Below are positions 9,967 through 18,894 of a stretch of 64,000 bases of DNA, one piece after another. The number at the start of each line of letters is the position of its first letter. Position 1 is the stretch's first letter. This DNA comes from Hyphomicrobiales bacterium (GTDB lineage: Bacteria > Pseudomonadota > Alphaproteobacteria > Rhizobiales > Rhizobiaceae): positions 62,001 to 126,000 of the forward strand of contig UBWZ01000002.1 of NCBI GenBank assembly GCA_900469345.1, read 5' to 3'. The notes under the pieces were generated by a model. That model did not search any database, had not been told where the DNA came from, and was given only the letters and a program-made list of their open reading frames with translations. Position numbers and translations under genes: made by a program.

Positions 9967-10885
9967 TGCAGCCCTTGCCCTATCGGCGCTTGCCGACGGA
10001 ACGACCCCGTCGAACACCGATCGCCGCGAAGCCCGCACTGCGCTGCTTCTCGCGGCTCCGGCGATTGTGCTGGTGCTCGTCTTCATCCTGCTGCCGGTGG
10101 CCGCCGTGATCTTCCTCGGCTTTACCGATTTCGAACTCGGCTATGCCAGCTTCAAGTTCGTCGGCCTTGAGAATTACACGGAGCTCATAAGCGACCGGAC
10201 GTTTCGACAGTCGCTCTGGAACACCGCCGTCTACACCGCCATCGTCACGCCGGTGTCGATCTTCCTGGCCCTCGGTCTTGCCATGCTGATCGAGGCGGAG
10301 AGCATCGGAAAGGCCTTCTTCCGAACCGCCTACTTCCTGCCGGTGGCGTCGCTCCTCGTCGCCATGGCCACCGTCTGGCGGTATCTCTTCCATCCCACCA
10401 TCGGGCCGATCAACGCCCTGCTTGCCGCCATCGGCCTTCCAGGCCCCAACTGGCTGGGTGCGGCCTCCACCGTTCTCTACAGCCTCTCGATCATCGGCAT
10501 CTGGCAGTCCGTCGGCTTCAACCTCGTGCTCTTCCTGGCAGGTCTGACCGCCATTCCACGCGAACTCTATGCGGCTGCGGAAGTCGACGGCGCCAGGTCT
10601 GCCTGGGATCGCTTCCGTCTCGTCACCTGGCCGATGCTTGGACCGACCACGCTGTTCGTGACGACGATCAGCATCATCAACTCGGTCAAGGTCTTCGAAA
10701 CCGTCAAGACGCTCACCGAAGGCGGACCCAACAAGGCCTCCGAAGTGCTGCTCTTCACCATCTACCAGGAAGGCTTCGTCTACCTGCGCGTCGGCTATGC
10801 CTCTGCGCTGACCGTGGTCTTCCTCGCCATCCTCGTCGTGCTGATGTTCCTCCAGTACCGCGTCCAGGACAGACAGGTGCACTAA
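9959..10885 (+). CDS. ABC transporter permease, UgpA/MalF type
   Basis: A 308-residue integral membrane protein with six predicted membrane segments, the first being LLLAAPAIVLVLVFILLPVA. The cytoplasmic EAA loop is seen as ELYAAAEVDGARSAWDRFRL. The ATG at 9959 is preceded by GGGAGA and overlaps the ATPase stop; an ATG 18 bases earlier lacks such an RBS. It pairs with the next gene to form the membrane channel of a CUT1 importer. Confidence 0.92.
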   Translation: MADAALALSALADGTTPSNTDRREARTALLLAAPAIVLVLVFILLPVAAVIFLGFTDFELGYASFKFVGLENYTELISDRTFRQSLWNTAVYTAIVTPVSIFLALGLAMLIEAESIGKAFFRTAYFLPVASLLVAMATVWRYLFHPTIGPINALLAAIGLPGPNWLGAASTVLYSLSIIGIWQSVGFNLVLFLAGLTAIPRELYAAAEVDGARSAWDRFRLVTWPMLGPTTLFVTTISIINSVKVFETVKTLTEGGPNKASEVLLFTIYQEGFVYLRVGYASALTVVFLAILVVLMFLQYRVQDRQVH

Positions 10886-10887
10886 GC

Positions 10888-11736
10888 ATGAGCCGGACAG
10901 CCACCCTCTCCTCCTTCTCCGCCGCGCGGATTGCCCGCCTCTCGATCCTGACGCTTGGCGCCCTTGTCTTCCTCGCGCCCTACATCTTCATGGTCTCGAC
11001 CGCCGGCAAATCACAGAGCGACATATTTACCGCCTCGCTCAATCTGGTCCCGCAGCACTGGTTCTACGTCCAGAACTTCGCCAAGGCATTATCGCGCGTC
11101 TCCATGGGCCGGCTGCTGCTCAACGGCGTCGTCGTCTGCGCGCTCATCCTGGTCTTCCAGGTCGCGATCGCCATTCCTTGCGCCTATGCCATGGCAAAGC
11201 TCCGGTTCCGTGCGGCCCGGGCCATGGTGGTGCTGGTGATGCTCGGCCTTCTGGTGCCGATCCACGCCACCGCGCTGCCGCTTTACGTCGCTTTCGACAG
11301 ACTGGGCGGGCTGAACAGCTATGTCTCGCTGGTCGCACCCTTTACCATCTCGGTTTTCGGGATCTTCCTGTTTCTGCAGTTCTTCCGGTCGATCCCGGAT
11401 GACCTCATCCACGCGGCCCGCCTCGACGGGATGTCGGAACTGGGCATCATCGCCCGCGTCGTCGTCCCGAATGCCTGGCCGGCCGTGACCGCCTTTGCGA
11501 TCTTCTCAGTCGTCGCTCACTGGAACGACCTTTACTGGCCGCTGATCGTCGTCTCGAACCAGGCTTACGCCACGCCACCGCTCGGCCTGCTCTACTTCCG
11601 CGCCGCCGAAGCCGGAGACGATTACGGCGCGCTCATGGCCGCCACGCTGATCATCACCCTTCCCCTCGTCGCCGTCTTCCTGCTCGCGCAGAAACGCTTC
11701 GTCGAGGGCATTACAATGACCGGTCTGAAGGGCTGA
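10888..11736 (+). CDS. ABC transporter permease, UgpE/MalG type
   Basis: A 282-residue permease with six hydrophobic segments and the MalG-type EAA loop DDLIHAARLDGMSELGIIAR. It begins two bases after the stop of the first permease, and the ribosome site lies within the end of that gene. With the preceding permease and ATPase it forms the translocator of the same importer. Confidence 0.92.
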   Translation: MSRTATLSSFSAARIARLSILTLGALVFLAPYIFMVSTAGKSQSDIFTASLNLVPQHWFYVQNFAKALSRVSMGRLLLNGVVVCALILVFQVAIAIPCAYAMAKLRFRAARAMVVLVMLGLLVPIHATALPLYVAFDRLGGLNSYVSLVAPFTISVFGIFLFLQFFRSIPDDLIHAARLDGMSELGIIARVVVPNAWPAVTAFAIFSVVAHWNDLYWPLIVVSNQAYATPPLGLLYFRAAEAGDDYGALMAATLIITLPLVAVFLLAQKRFVEGITMTGLKG

Positions 11737-11771
11737 ACCCTCACGACCGTCCAACCCAGGAGTCCGATGCC

Positions 11772-13040
11772 ATGAAGCACTTCGCCAGACTACTCTCCGC
11801 CGCAGCCATTTCGATGGTTGTCGCACTGCCGGCCTATGCCGAGACGACGCTCACCGTGCACTATCCGATGCCCGGCTTCTTCAAGGACGTGATGGACACC
11901 ATCTCGAAGAAGTTCATGGAAGAAAACCCGGACATCAAGATCCAGTTCGCCAACCCCTCGGCGACCTACGAGGAGGGCATCCAGACGATCATGCGCCAGG
12001 CCGGCACGTCAGAAATGCCGGACCTGACCTTTATCGGCCTCAACCGTCTGCGCATGGCCAACGAACGCGGCATCCCGGTCGACCTGGCGCCGATGATCGC
12101 CAAGGATAAGGCGTCCATGGCCGACCAGGGCTTTTCGGACACGATCCTGAAGCTCGCACAGGTCAACGGCAAGCAGGTCGGTCTCGCCTTCGCGACGTCG
12201 AACCCGATCATGTACTACAATGCCGATCTGGTGAAGGCTGCCGGCGGTAATCCGGATGCTCCGCCGAAGACGTGGGACGAAGTGATCGCGCTCGGCGCCA
12301 AGATCAAGGCGCTCGGCAATGGCGTCGACTCGATCGACTTCCGCTGGCAGGGCGACGACTGGATGTTCTCGGCTCTGCTGTTCGGCGCGGGCGGCTCGAT
12401 GCTCAGCGAAGATGAAAGCAAGGTGGCATTCAACGGTGAGCAGGGTCTGAAGGCTATGACCATCGTCGACCGCATGGTCAAGGAAGCCGGCATGCCGGTC
12501 TTTACCAAGGCCGCCGGCGAGCAAGCCTTCGTTGCCGGCAAGGTCGGCTTCGCCTTCCAGACCACCGGCGCGCTGCGCAATACAATCAAGAATGTCGGCG
12601 GCAAGTTCGACCTGCGCACCGCCGAGATCCCGCTCCTCGATCCGGTCAACGGCAAGCTGCCGACCGGCGGCAATGCCGTCGTCATCCTGACGAAGGACGC
12701 CACCAGGCAGGAAGCCGCTTGGAAATTTGCCAAGTTCGCGGCCGGCCCCTATGGCGCTTCCGTGGTCGTTCCCGGCACCGGCTATGTACCGAACAACGAG
12801 CTGGCCGCCAAGTCGCCTGACTATCTCGGCGACTTCTACAAGCAGAACCCGCTCTTCCAGGCTGGCCTGAAGCAGATGCCGCGGATGATCCCCTGGTATG
12901 CCTTCCCCGGCTCCAACGGCGTGCGCGTTACCCAGACGATCGTCGACAACACCTCGCGTGTCGTCGACCAGTCGGCCAAGCCGCAGGAAGCGCTCGACGA
13001 CGCTGCAAAGGAAGTCCAGCGTCTGCTGCCGCGCAGCTGA
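11772..13040 (+). CDS. ABC transporter solute-binding protein, UgpB-like
   Basis: A 422-residue periplasmic binding protein (extracellular solute-binding family 1). The signal peptide is MKHFARLLSAAAISMVVALP with cleavage after AYA. UgpB-like features include the DLTFIGLNRLRMANERGIPV stretch and WYAFPGSNGVRVTQ near the C-terminus. It is the last gene of the operon, after the permeases, and an AGGAG site at 11759-11763 precedes the ATG. The family binds sugars, polyols or glycerol phosphates; with a phosphoesterase in the same operon a phosphorylated ligand is attractive but unproven. Confidence 0.9.
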   Translation: MKHFARLLSAAAISMVVALPAYAETTLTVHYPMPGFFKDVMDTISKKFMEENPDIKIQFANPSATYEEGIQTIMRQAGTSEMPDLTFIGLNRLRMANERGIPVDLAPMIAKDKASMADQGFSDTILKLAQVNGKQVGLAFATSNPIMYYNADLVKAAGGNPDAPPKTWDEVIALGAKIKALGNGVDSIDFRWQGDDWMFSALLFGAGGSMLSEDESKVAFNGEQGLKAMTIVDRMVKEAGMPVFTKAAGEQAFVAGKVGFAFQTTGALRNTIKNVGGKFDLRTAEIPLLDPVNGKLPTGGNAVVILTKDATRQEAAWKFAKFAAGPYGASVVVPGTGYVPNNELAAKSPDYLGDFYKQNPLFQAGLKQMPRMIPWYAFPGSNGVRVTQTIVDNTSRVVDQSAKPQEALDDAAKEVQRLLPRS

Positions 13041-13076
13041 TCCGGCGCACGGACCTCGGATTGCCCACCAGATCTC

Positions 13077-13108
13077 GAACCGCCGCCCCGAGAACCGGGC
13101 GGCGGTTC
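13077..13108. terminator. Hairpin between convergent genes
   Basis: A perfect 12-bp stem (GAACCGCCGCCC, 13077-13088, with its complement at 13097-13108) and an eight-base loop lie between the binding-protein gene and the convergent LacI gene. There is no long T-run, so it is a probable rather than certain terminator. Confidence 0.65.
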
Positions 13109-13111
13109 CAT

Positions 13112-14101
13112 TCAGTCTGCCGAGATATCGCGCACCGTGCCGCCGCGGCGCAGCAGGTAGGGGATTTCCAGATGCCGGGCGGGAGCGGCGTTCTCCGCCA
13201 TGTCCAGGAGCAGCGAGGCGGCCGTCGCACCCATGCTCGCGTCCGGCATTTCGATCGTGGTGAGCTGCGGCTCCATCAACCGCCCGATGGCGATCCCGTC
13301 GAAGCCGGCAACGGAGATATCGCGGGGCACCTGGAAACCTTCACGCCGAAGCGCGCCGATGACGCCGAAGGCGAGGAGATCGTTCGACGCGATGATCGCC
13401 GTCGGCGACGCGCGGCCGAGCACGACGCTGAGGTCGAGTTGGTCGTATCCGCCGACAAAGGCGATCTGCAGCGGTGCGAGCGGTTCCAGCCCGCGCTCCT
13501 CCATCGCGAGGCAATAGCCCTCGTGGCGCATCGCGGCCCGGTCGGATGCCGCAAAATTGCCGGACAGAAACAGAATTTGCCGATGCCCGAGATCGAGGAG
13601 CAGACGCGTCAGTTCCCGCCCGGCATCGCGATTGGCGACGGTCACGGCAGCGGGATAATCCGCGGTCGGTCGGTTGTTGAGCAGAACGGTCGGGGGCAGA
13701 GCCATGCCGAGAATCCGGCTGGTTGCCGCATTGCACAGCGTCAGGATGAGCCCGGTGGGGCGCTCGTTGAGCAGCGCCTCGACGGCGTCGACCTCGCGGC
13801 CCGGATCGTAATGCGACTGGGCGATCAGCACCCCGTGGCCGGCCATCAGCATCCGGTTTTCGATGCTGGAGAGCGACGACGAAAACACCGGGTTGGTAAT
13901 GCTGGGAATGAGCACGCCGACGATCGGCTGCCGGCCGGCGCGGCCCGGTCCGGCCGAAACCGGGCGGTAACCGAGTTCAGCGGCGGCTCGGCGCACCTTG
14001 CGGACCATCTGGTCGCTTGCCGACCCGCTGCGGGCAAGAACCCTGCTGGCCGTCGCAAGCGAACACCCCGCCCGTTTGGCCACCTGCTGCAAAGTCGTCA
14101 T
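13112..14101 (-). CDS. LacI-family transcriptional regulator
   Basis: A 329-residue repressor. The N-terminal helix-turn-helix with hinge helix reads TTLQQVAKRAGCSLATASRV, followed by a periplasmic-binding-protein-like effector domain with GVLIPSITNPVFSSSLSSIE. It converges on the phosphoesterase/ABC operon, so it is the obvious candidate to control it, presumably derepressing when the transported compound or a derivative binds. An inverted repeat lies about 70 bases upstream of its start. Confidence 0.92.
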   Translation of the reverse strand: MTTLQQVAKRAGCSLATASRVLARSGSASDQMVRKVRRAAAELGYRPVSAGPGRAGRQPIVGVLIPSITNPVFSSSLSSIENRMLMAGHGVLIAQSHYDPGREVDAVEALLNERPTGLILTLCNAATSRILGMALPPTVLLNNRPTADYPAAVTVANRDAGRELTRLLLDLGHRQILFLSGNFAASDRAAMRHEGYCLAMEERGLEPLAPLQIAFVGGYDQLDLSVVLGRASPTAIIASNDLLAFGVIGALRREGFQVPRDISVAGFDGIAIGRLMEPQLTTIEMPDASMGATAASLLLDMAENAAPARHLEIPYLLRRGGTVRDISAD

Positions 14102-14169
14102 CCGAACATTCCCGTCACCTGGTATCCAAGCCCCCCGGATGCCTTGTCGCCGCCCAACGCAACAGATTT

Positions 14170-14193
14170 ATGAACGACCGCTGCAACGTTCAT
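14170..14193. promoter_or_regulatory. Inverted repeat upstream of LacI gene
   Basis: ATGAACG (14170-14176) and its exact complement CGTTCAT (14187-14193) are separated by ten bases, midway between the LacI start (14101) and the FAA-hydrolase start (14321). It could be an operator for either gene. No second copy was noticed near the ABC operon. Confidence 0.35.
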
Positions 14194-14320
14194 CGCGGGC
14201 AGCAGCGCGATGAGAAAGGCCGCGGCGCCGTATGTTTTCTGTCCATGCTTGAAATTGCACTAGGCTTGATCCCGCTTTTGCGGGAAAAGGACACGTCATC
14301 AGCCTGAACAGGATGCTCGC

Positions 14321-15007
14321 ATGCAAGCCACCGTCATTCCCGCCCCCGCCCCGGTCCTCATCGATGTCGATGGGGTGGTTGAGCAGTTCCCGGTCCGGCG
14401 CGTCTACTGCGTCGGCCGCAACTATGCGGATCATGCCATCGAGATGGGCCATGACCCGTCCCGCGAGCCTCCCTTTTTCTTCCAGAAGAATGCCGACAAC
14501 CTCTTCAACGGTGATAGCTTTCCTTATCCGCCGCAGTCCGCCAACGTCCATTTCGAGGTCGAGCTGGTCATGGCTCTGGGCGGCGGCGGCGCGGACATCC
14601 CCGTCGAGGACGCACTGTCAAAGGTTTACGGCTACGGCGTCGGGATCGATTTCACCCGGCGCGACGTGCAGGATGCAGCCAAGAAGATGAGCCGCCCATG
14701 GGAAGCGGCCAAGGCGTTCGAAAAATCTGCTCCCGTTTCGCCGCTGCTGCGGGCAGAGACGATCGGACACCCTCACCAGGGTGCTATCTGGCTGGAGGTG
14801 AACGGCGAGCGCAAGCAGGCCGGAAACCTCAACCAGATGATCTGGAAACTGCCGGAAGTCATTGCAGAGCTTTCTAAATTCTTTACTCTCGCAGCAGGCG
14901 ACGTGATCATGACGGGAACACCGGCCGGTGTCGGGGCGATCGTCCGGGGCGATCGGATCGATTGCGGCATCGACCAGGTCGGCACCCTGTCACTGACTGT
15001 CGTCTGA
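14321..15007 (+). CDS. Fumarylacetoacetate hydrolase family protein
   Basis: A 228-residue single FAA-hydrolase domain protein. Visible signatures are VYCVGRNYADHAIEMGHDP, FFFQKNADN, the metal-binding acids in VHFEVELVMALG and GYGVGIDFTRRDVQ, and the C-terminal IMTGTPAGVG. Such enzymes hydrolyse beta-diketo acids such as maleylpyruvate or fumarylpyruvate, or act as oxaloacetate decarboxylases; the substrate cannot be read from sequence. The gamma-carbonic anhydrase gene follows after 21 bases in the same direction, so the pair is likely co-transcribed. Confidence 0.9.
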   Translation: MQATVIPAPAPVLIDVDGVVEQFPVRRVYCVGRNYADHAIEMGHDPSREPPFFFQKNADNLFNGDSFPYPPQSANVHFEVELVMALGGGGADIPVEDALSKVYGYGVGIDFTRRDVQDAAKKMSRPWEAAKAFEKSAPVSPLLRAETIGHPHQGAIWLEVNGERKQAGNLNQMIWKLPEVIAELSKFFTLAAGDVIMTGTPAGVGAIVRGDRIDCGIDQVGTLSLTVV

Positions 15008-15028
15008 CTTTTGCGAGGAGAACAACCG

Positions 15029-15556
15029 ATGCCGATCTACGCTCTGGGAGACCTTCACCCGACCTTGCCGTCCCCGGACCACTACTGGCTGGCACCCGAC
15101 GCCACCGTCGTCGGTCAGGTGGAACTGGGGGAGGATGTCGGCATCTGGTTCGGGGCAGTCCTGCGCGGCGATAACGAGCCGATCTCCATCGGCGCAGCTA
15201 CCAATATCCAGGAGGGCGCGATGATCCATACCGACCCCTCCTTCCCGGTGGTGATCGGCGCGCATTGCACCATCGGACATCACGCCATCATCCATGGCTG
15301 CACGATTGGCGAAAACAGTCTCGTCGGCATGGGCGCGACCATCCTGAACGGCGCAAGGATCGGCAACAACTGCCTTGTCGGCGCCAATGCGCTCGTCACC
15401 GAGGGTCGCGAATTTCCGGACAATTCCCTGATCGTCGGCGCGCCCGCCAAGGCCATCAGGACCCTCGACGATGCTGCCGTTGCAGGACTGAAACTCTCGG
15501 CCCTGCGCTATGTGGAAAACTGGAAGCGATTTTCCCGCGATCTCCGCCAGCTCTGA
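15029..15556 (+). CDS. Gamma-carbonic anhydrase family (YrdA-like) protein
   Basis: A 175-residue left-handed beta-helix protein built of hexapeptide repeats (for example VVGQVELGEDVGIWFGAVLR). The three metal-ligand histidines of the gamma-CA family appear in GAMIHTD and TIGHHAIIHG. The short YrdA-like form lacks the acidic loop of archaeal Cam, so carbonic anhydrase activity is uncertain. The ATG at 15029 has GAGGAG nine bases upstream. Confidence 0.9.
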   Translation: MPIYALGDLHPTLPSPDHYWLAPDATVVGQVELGEDVGIWFGAVLRGDNEPISIGAATNIQEGAMIHTDPSFPVVIGAHCTIGHHAIIHGCTIGENSLVGMGATILNGARIGNNCLVGANALVTEGREFPDNSLIVGAPAKAIRTLDDAAVAGLKLSALRYVENWKRFSRDLRQL

Positions 15557-15571
15557 CGCTTCGCCCGCCCG

Positions 15572-16000
15572 TCAGGCGGCGCAGCCGTGGCAAAGGCCCC
15601 GGATCTCGATCGTTGTCTTGGCCGGCTTGAACCCCTTTGCCTTGGCCCAGTCGCCCAGGCGGTGGTCCACCTTGTCATCGTGAAATTCCGAAACATGGCC
15701 GCAGCTGTCGCAGATCGCGAACGCAACGGTGCCGTGACCATGACCGCTGCCGCCGCCGCAGCATTCGCTGTTGCGATGCGCGCAGGCGACAAAGGCATTG
15801 AGGCTCTCCAGCCGATGGATCATCCCGAACTCTGTCAGCTTGTCCAGCGCCCGGTAGACCTGCAGCGGCGCCCGGAAGCCGTGATCCCGAAGCCGGTCGA
15901 GGATCGTGTACGCGCTCACGGGTGCATCGGCGCGCGTCAGCACATCGAAGACCAGCGACTGGTTCTTGGTCAGGGCGGGTGTGACGATCGGTGCGTTCAT
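15572..16000 (-). CDS. zur: Zinc uptake regulator, Fur family
   Basis: A 142-residue Fur-family repressor. The winged helix is represented by SAYTILDRLRDHGFRAPLQVYRALDKL, and zinc ligands by CAHRNSECCGGG, ICDSCGH and the C-terminal GLCHGC pair. A His/Gly stretch GGSGHGHG resembles a metal sensor loop. It is translationally coupled to znuB (stop of znuB and start of zur overlap by four bases) and lies at the end of the znuCB-zur operon, which identifies it as Zur rather than Fur or Mur. It probably represses this operon and znuA through the palindromes at 17786-17820. Confidence 0.93.
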   Translation of the reverse strand: MNAPIVTPALTKNQSLVFDVLTRADAPVSAYTILDRLRDHGFRAPLQVYRALDKLTEFGMIHRLESLNAFVACAHRNSECCGGGSGHGHGTVAFAICDSCGHVSEFHDDKVDHRLGDWAKAKGFKPAKTTIEIRGLCHGCAA

Positions 16001-16824
16001 CCTCGCACTCCTGTGTTGGCGGCGCGTCCGGCCGCAGGCTTCCTGAAGCCGGGAAGCAGGCTCAGAATGAAAAGTAGGAGCGAGGCGACCACGATGGAAG
16101 GGCCGGACGGCGTATCATAGTGCAACGAGCCGAAAAGTCCGACAATCACGGCAAACGCGCCCAGCAGGGACGCAAACACCGCCATCCATTCGGGGCTTGC
16201 GGAAAACCGGCGCGCGGTGGCCGCCGGGATGATCAGCAGCGAGGTGATCAGCATGATGCCGACGATCTTCATGGCGATCGCGATCACCAGTGCCATCAAA
16301 AGCATGAAGAACAGCCGCGTGCGCGCCGGCTTCATGCCTTCCGCTTCGGCCACTTCCTCGCTGACGGTGGACGCGATCAGCGGCTGCCACATGAAGGCCA
16401 CCCCCGCCAGCACCACCGCGCCGCCGCCCCAGATCAGCGCGAGGTCCTCGGGTGTGACCGCGAGGATGTCGCCGAACAGGAAGGCGATCAGGTCGATCCG
16501 GACCCAGCTCATGAAGGCCACGAGAACGAGGCCGATCGCGAGCGCCGAATGCGACAGGATGCCCAGCAGCGCATCCGCCGAAAGCGATTTTCGGCGTTGC
16601 AGAAGCAGCAGCAGAAGGGAGACGAGCACGGCGACGCCAAACACCGAGATCAGCAGGTTGATCTGGAAGAACAAAGACAAGGCAACGCCGAGCAGCGCCG
16701 AGTGAGCCATCGTGTCGCCGAAATAGGCCATGCGGCGCCAGACAACGAAACAGCCAAGCGGGCCCGCGGTCAGGGCGACGCCGATGCCGGCCAGAAGGGC
16801 GCGGACGAAGAAGTCGTCAAGCAT
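15997..16824 (-). CDS. znuB: Zinc ABC transporter permease
   Basis: A 275-residue ABC-3 family permease beginning MLDDFFVRALLAGIGVALTA with about eight membrane segments; the conserved HSALLGVAL and SHSALAIGLV segments are visible. It overlaps znuC by eight bases upstream and zur by four downstream, a compact znuCB-zur operon. It forms the membrane channel for zinc delivered by ZnuA. Confidence 0.94.
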   Translation of the reverse strand: MLDDFFVRALLAGIGVALTAGPLGCFVVWRRMAYFGDTMAHSALLGVALSLFFQINLLISVFGVAVLVSLLLLLLQRRKSLSADALLGILSHSALAIGLVLVAFMSWVRIDLIAFLFGDILAVTPEDLALIWGGGAVVLAGVAFMWQPLIASTVSEEVAEAEGMKPARTRLFFMLLMALVIAIAMKIVGIMLITSLLIIPAATARRFSASPEWMAVFASLLGAFAVIVGLFGSLHYDTPSGPSIVVASLLLFILSLLPGFRKPAAGRAANTGVRG

Positions 16825-17746
16825 GGGTCCCGGCTCCTGTCGCAGCCCCCTGACCGTGGCCGGTTTCGGCCGTCTCATGGACATGGCTGCCGTGACCCGC
16901 GTGGTCTTCCCCATGGGTATGCCCCGCGCCGTGTGCGTGATGGCCGTCCTGCGGGTGGCAATGGTCAGTGATGGACCCGTCGCTGTGCTCTACCCGGCCG
17001 TCCGGCAGATGCGTGTGGTCGTGATGATGGTTGTAGACCGCTAGCGATCGCGCACCGCCGAACAGCTTCATGTAGTCCGAGCTCTGGCTGACGGTTTTCG
17101 GGGTGCCGCGGCAGCAGATATGGCCGTTGAGACAGATCACCGTGTCGGTCCCCGCCATCACCATGTGAAGATCGTGCGAGATCATCAGAATACCGCAGCC
17201 GGTCGAGCGCCGGAGCGTCTGGATGAGCTCGTACAGCGCCGCCTCGCCGGCGAAATCGACCCCCTGCACCGGCTCGTCCAGAACCATCAGGTCGGGTTTG
17301 CGAGCGATCGCCCGCGCGAGCAGCGCGCGCTGGAATTCTCCGCCGGACAGATGCCGGACTTCCGCATCGGCCAGATGCGGTATGCCGGTCGCCTCCAGCG
17401 CGGCCATCAGATCCGCGTCCTTGAGCGGACTGGTCAGCCGCATCAACCGTCGCACCGAAAGCGGCATTGTCCAGTCGATGGCAAGCTTCTGTGGCACATA
17501 ACCGATCCGCAGGTCCTGCCGTCTCTCGACCGACCCTTCGTCAGCCTTCAGCACGCCGATCGCAAGCCGGGCCGTGGTCGATTTGCCCGCGCCGTTGGGC
17601 CCGATTAAAGTCACCACCTCGCCGCGCCGGATGGAAAATTCCACGCCGCGCACGAGCCAGCGCCCGTCCCGCTGGATCCCGGCATTGCTGAGCGTTACCA
17701 GTCGCTCCTCGGACTGCGTGTCGATCCGTTTCATGGCCTGATGCAT
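16817..17746 (-). CDS. znuC: Zinc ABC transporter ATPase with His-rich tail
   Basis: A 309-residue ABC ATPase. Walker A GPNGAGKST, signature HLSGGEFQRALLARA and Walker B DLMVLDEPVQGVD are present. The last 75 or so residues are a His/Asp/Gly-rich extension (NHHHDHTHLPDGRVEH, then HCHPQDGHHAHGAGHTHGED), which is longer than needed for ATPase function and probably buffers or senses zinc. The start is uncertain: ATG at 17746 has a weak GGA-rich RBS, ATG at 17734 is possible, and a GTG at 17785 would start inside the palindromic operator. Confidence 0.93.
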   Translation of the reverse strand: MHQAMKRIDTQSEERLVTLSNAGIQRDGRWLVRGVEFSIRRGEVVTLIGPNGAGKSTTARLAIGVLKADEGSVERRQDLRIGYVPQKLAIDWTMPLSVRRLMRLTSPLKDADLMAALEATGIPHLADAEVRHLSGGEFQRALLARAIARKPDLMVLDEPVQGVDFAGEAALYELIQTLRRSTGCGILMISHDLHMVMAGTDTVICLNGHICCRGTPKTVSQSSDYMKLFGGARSLAVYNHHHDHTHLPDGRVEHSDGSITDHCHPQDGHHAHGAGHTHGEDHAGHGSHVHETAETGHGQGAATGAGTHA

Positions 17747-17785
17747 TTTTTCCAGAACATCCCGTTGTAAACCGTCATGGCACAC

Positions 17786-17820
17786 GTTATAGCATAACGC
17801 AATTGATGTAATAACATTAC
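17786..17820. promoter_or_regulatory. Two palindromes, probable Zur operators
   Basis: The short znuC-znuA interval holds GTTATAGCATAAC (17786-17798) and ATGTAATAACATTAC (17806-17820), each with five-base complementary arms around a three-base centre. Their AT-rich GTTAT/ATAAC character resembles known Zur boxes, and they are placed to repress znuA and znuCB-zur together when zinc is sufficient. Assignment to Zur is by context. Confidence 0.75.
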
Positions 17821-17843
17821 GTCGCTATCAACGGAAGATGCCC

Positions 17844-18806
17844 ATGAAGTCTGTGCCCGCCGTCCTTCTCGCCACTGCTGCGCTGCTTGCCGCTCCAGCC
17901 GCCCGGGCCGAGGCCCCGCAGGTCGTGGTCTCCATCAAGCCGATCCATTCGCTGGTCGCCGCGATCATGCAGGGCGTCGGCGAACCGACCCTGATCGTCG
18001 AAGGTGCCGCCTCGCCGCATACCTTCAACATGAAGCCGTCGAATGCCGCCGCTTTGCAGAAGGCCGATCTCATCTTCTGGATCGGCCACGGGATGGAGGC
18101 ATTTCTGGAGAAGCCGCTGCAGACGGTATCGTCGAAGGCGAGCGTCGTCACGCTGGAGGATGCCCCGGGCCTGCATAAGCTGAAATTCCGGGAAGGCGGC
18201 GTCTTCGAGCCGGAAGCGGACGATGATGATGGTCACGATCACGGCGCCGAAGAGGTCCACAACGACGGCGATCACGATCTGCAGGGCTACGACACCCATC
18301 TCTGGCTCGATGCGATGAATGCCAAGGCATTTGCGCAGGAGATCGAGCGGCGCCTTGTCCAGGCTGATCCCGGTAACGCCCAGCGCTACCAGGAGAACGG
18401 CGCCGACCTGATGAAGAAGCTCGATGCCCTCGACGCCGAACTCAAGACCTCGCTGCAGCCGGTCGGCCACAAGCCGTTCGTTGTTTTCCACGATGCCTAC
18501 CAATATTTCGAGCACCGCTATCATGTGCGTGTCGCCGGCTCGATCACGGTCAGCCCGGAGACCATGCCGGGCGCCGAACGGATCTCCGAAATCCACAAGA
18601 AGGTCGCTGAACTCGGCGCGACCTGCGTCTTTGCAGAACCGCAGTTCGAACCGAAGCTGCTGAAGGTGGTGACCGAGGGCACCAAGGCGCGCTCCGGCGT
18701 GCTGGATCCGGAGGCCGGCGCGCTCGATTCCGGCCCGGACCTTTACTTCCGCCTGATGCGTGGCCTCGCAACCTCTCTCAAGACCTGCCTTACCAACGAA
18801 GGCTGA
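17844..18806 (+). CDS. znuA: Zinc ABC transporter substrate-binding protein
   Basis: A 320-residue periplasmic cluster 9 binding protein. Signal peptide MKSVPAVLLATAALLAAPAA; metal-site histidines in SIKPIHSLVAAI, SPHTFNMKPS and a family-typical charged His/Asp loop DDDDGHDHGAEEVHNDGD (about residues 130-147), diagnostic of zinc-specific ZnuA. GGAAG at 17833-17837 suits the ATG at 17844 better than the ATG at 17838. Divergent from znuCB-zur across the two palindromes. Confidence 0.94.
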   Translation: MKSVPAVLLATAALLAAPAARAEAPQVVVSIKPIHSLVAAIMQGVGEPTLIVEGAASPHTFNMKPSNAAALQKADLIFWIGHGMEAFLEKPLQTVSSKASVVTLEDAPGLHKLKFREGGVFEPEADDDDGHDHGAEEVHNDGDHDLQGYDTHLWLDAMNAKAFAQEIERRLVQADPGNAQRYQENGADLMKKLDALDAELKTSLQPVGHKPFVVFHDAYQYFEHRYHVRVAGSITVSPETMPGAERISEIHKKVAELGATCVFAEPQFEPKLLKVVTEGTKARSGVLDPEAGALDSGPDLYFRLMRGLATSLKTCLTNEG

Positions 18807-18835
18807 CGGCGCCCTCGCCGCCAGATAAAATGAAC

Positions 18836-18864
18836 AAGGCCTGCGGACATCATCCGCAGGCCTT
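18836..18864 (+). terminator. Terminator hairpin after znuA
   Basis: A perfect 12-bp stem AAGGCCTGCGGA / TCCGCAGGCCTT with a five-base loop, 30 bases after the znuA stop and followed by a T-rich CTTGTGT. Also usable from the other side for the RcnB-like gene. Confidence 0.8.
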
Positions 18865-18894
18865 CTTGTGTCGCATTCGCGTCGCAGCAGCGCC

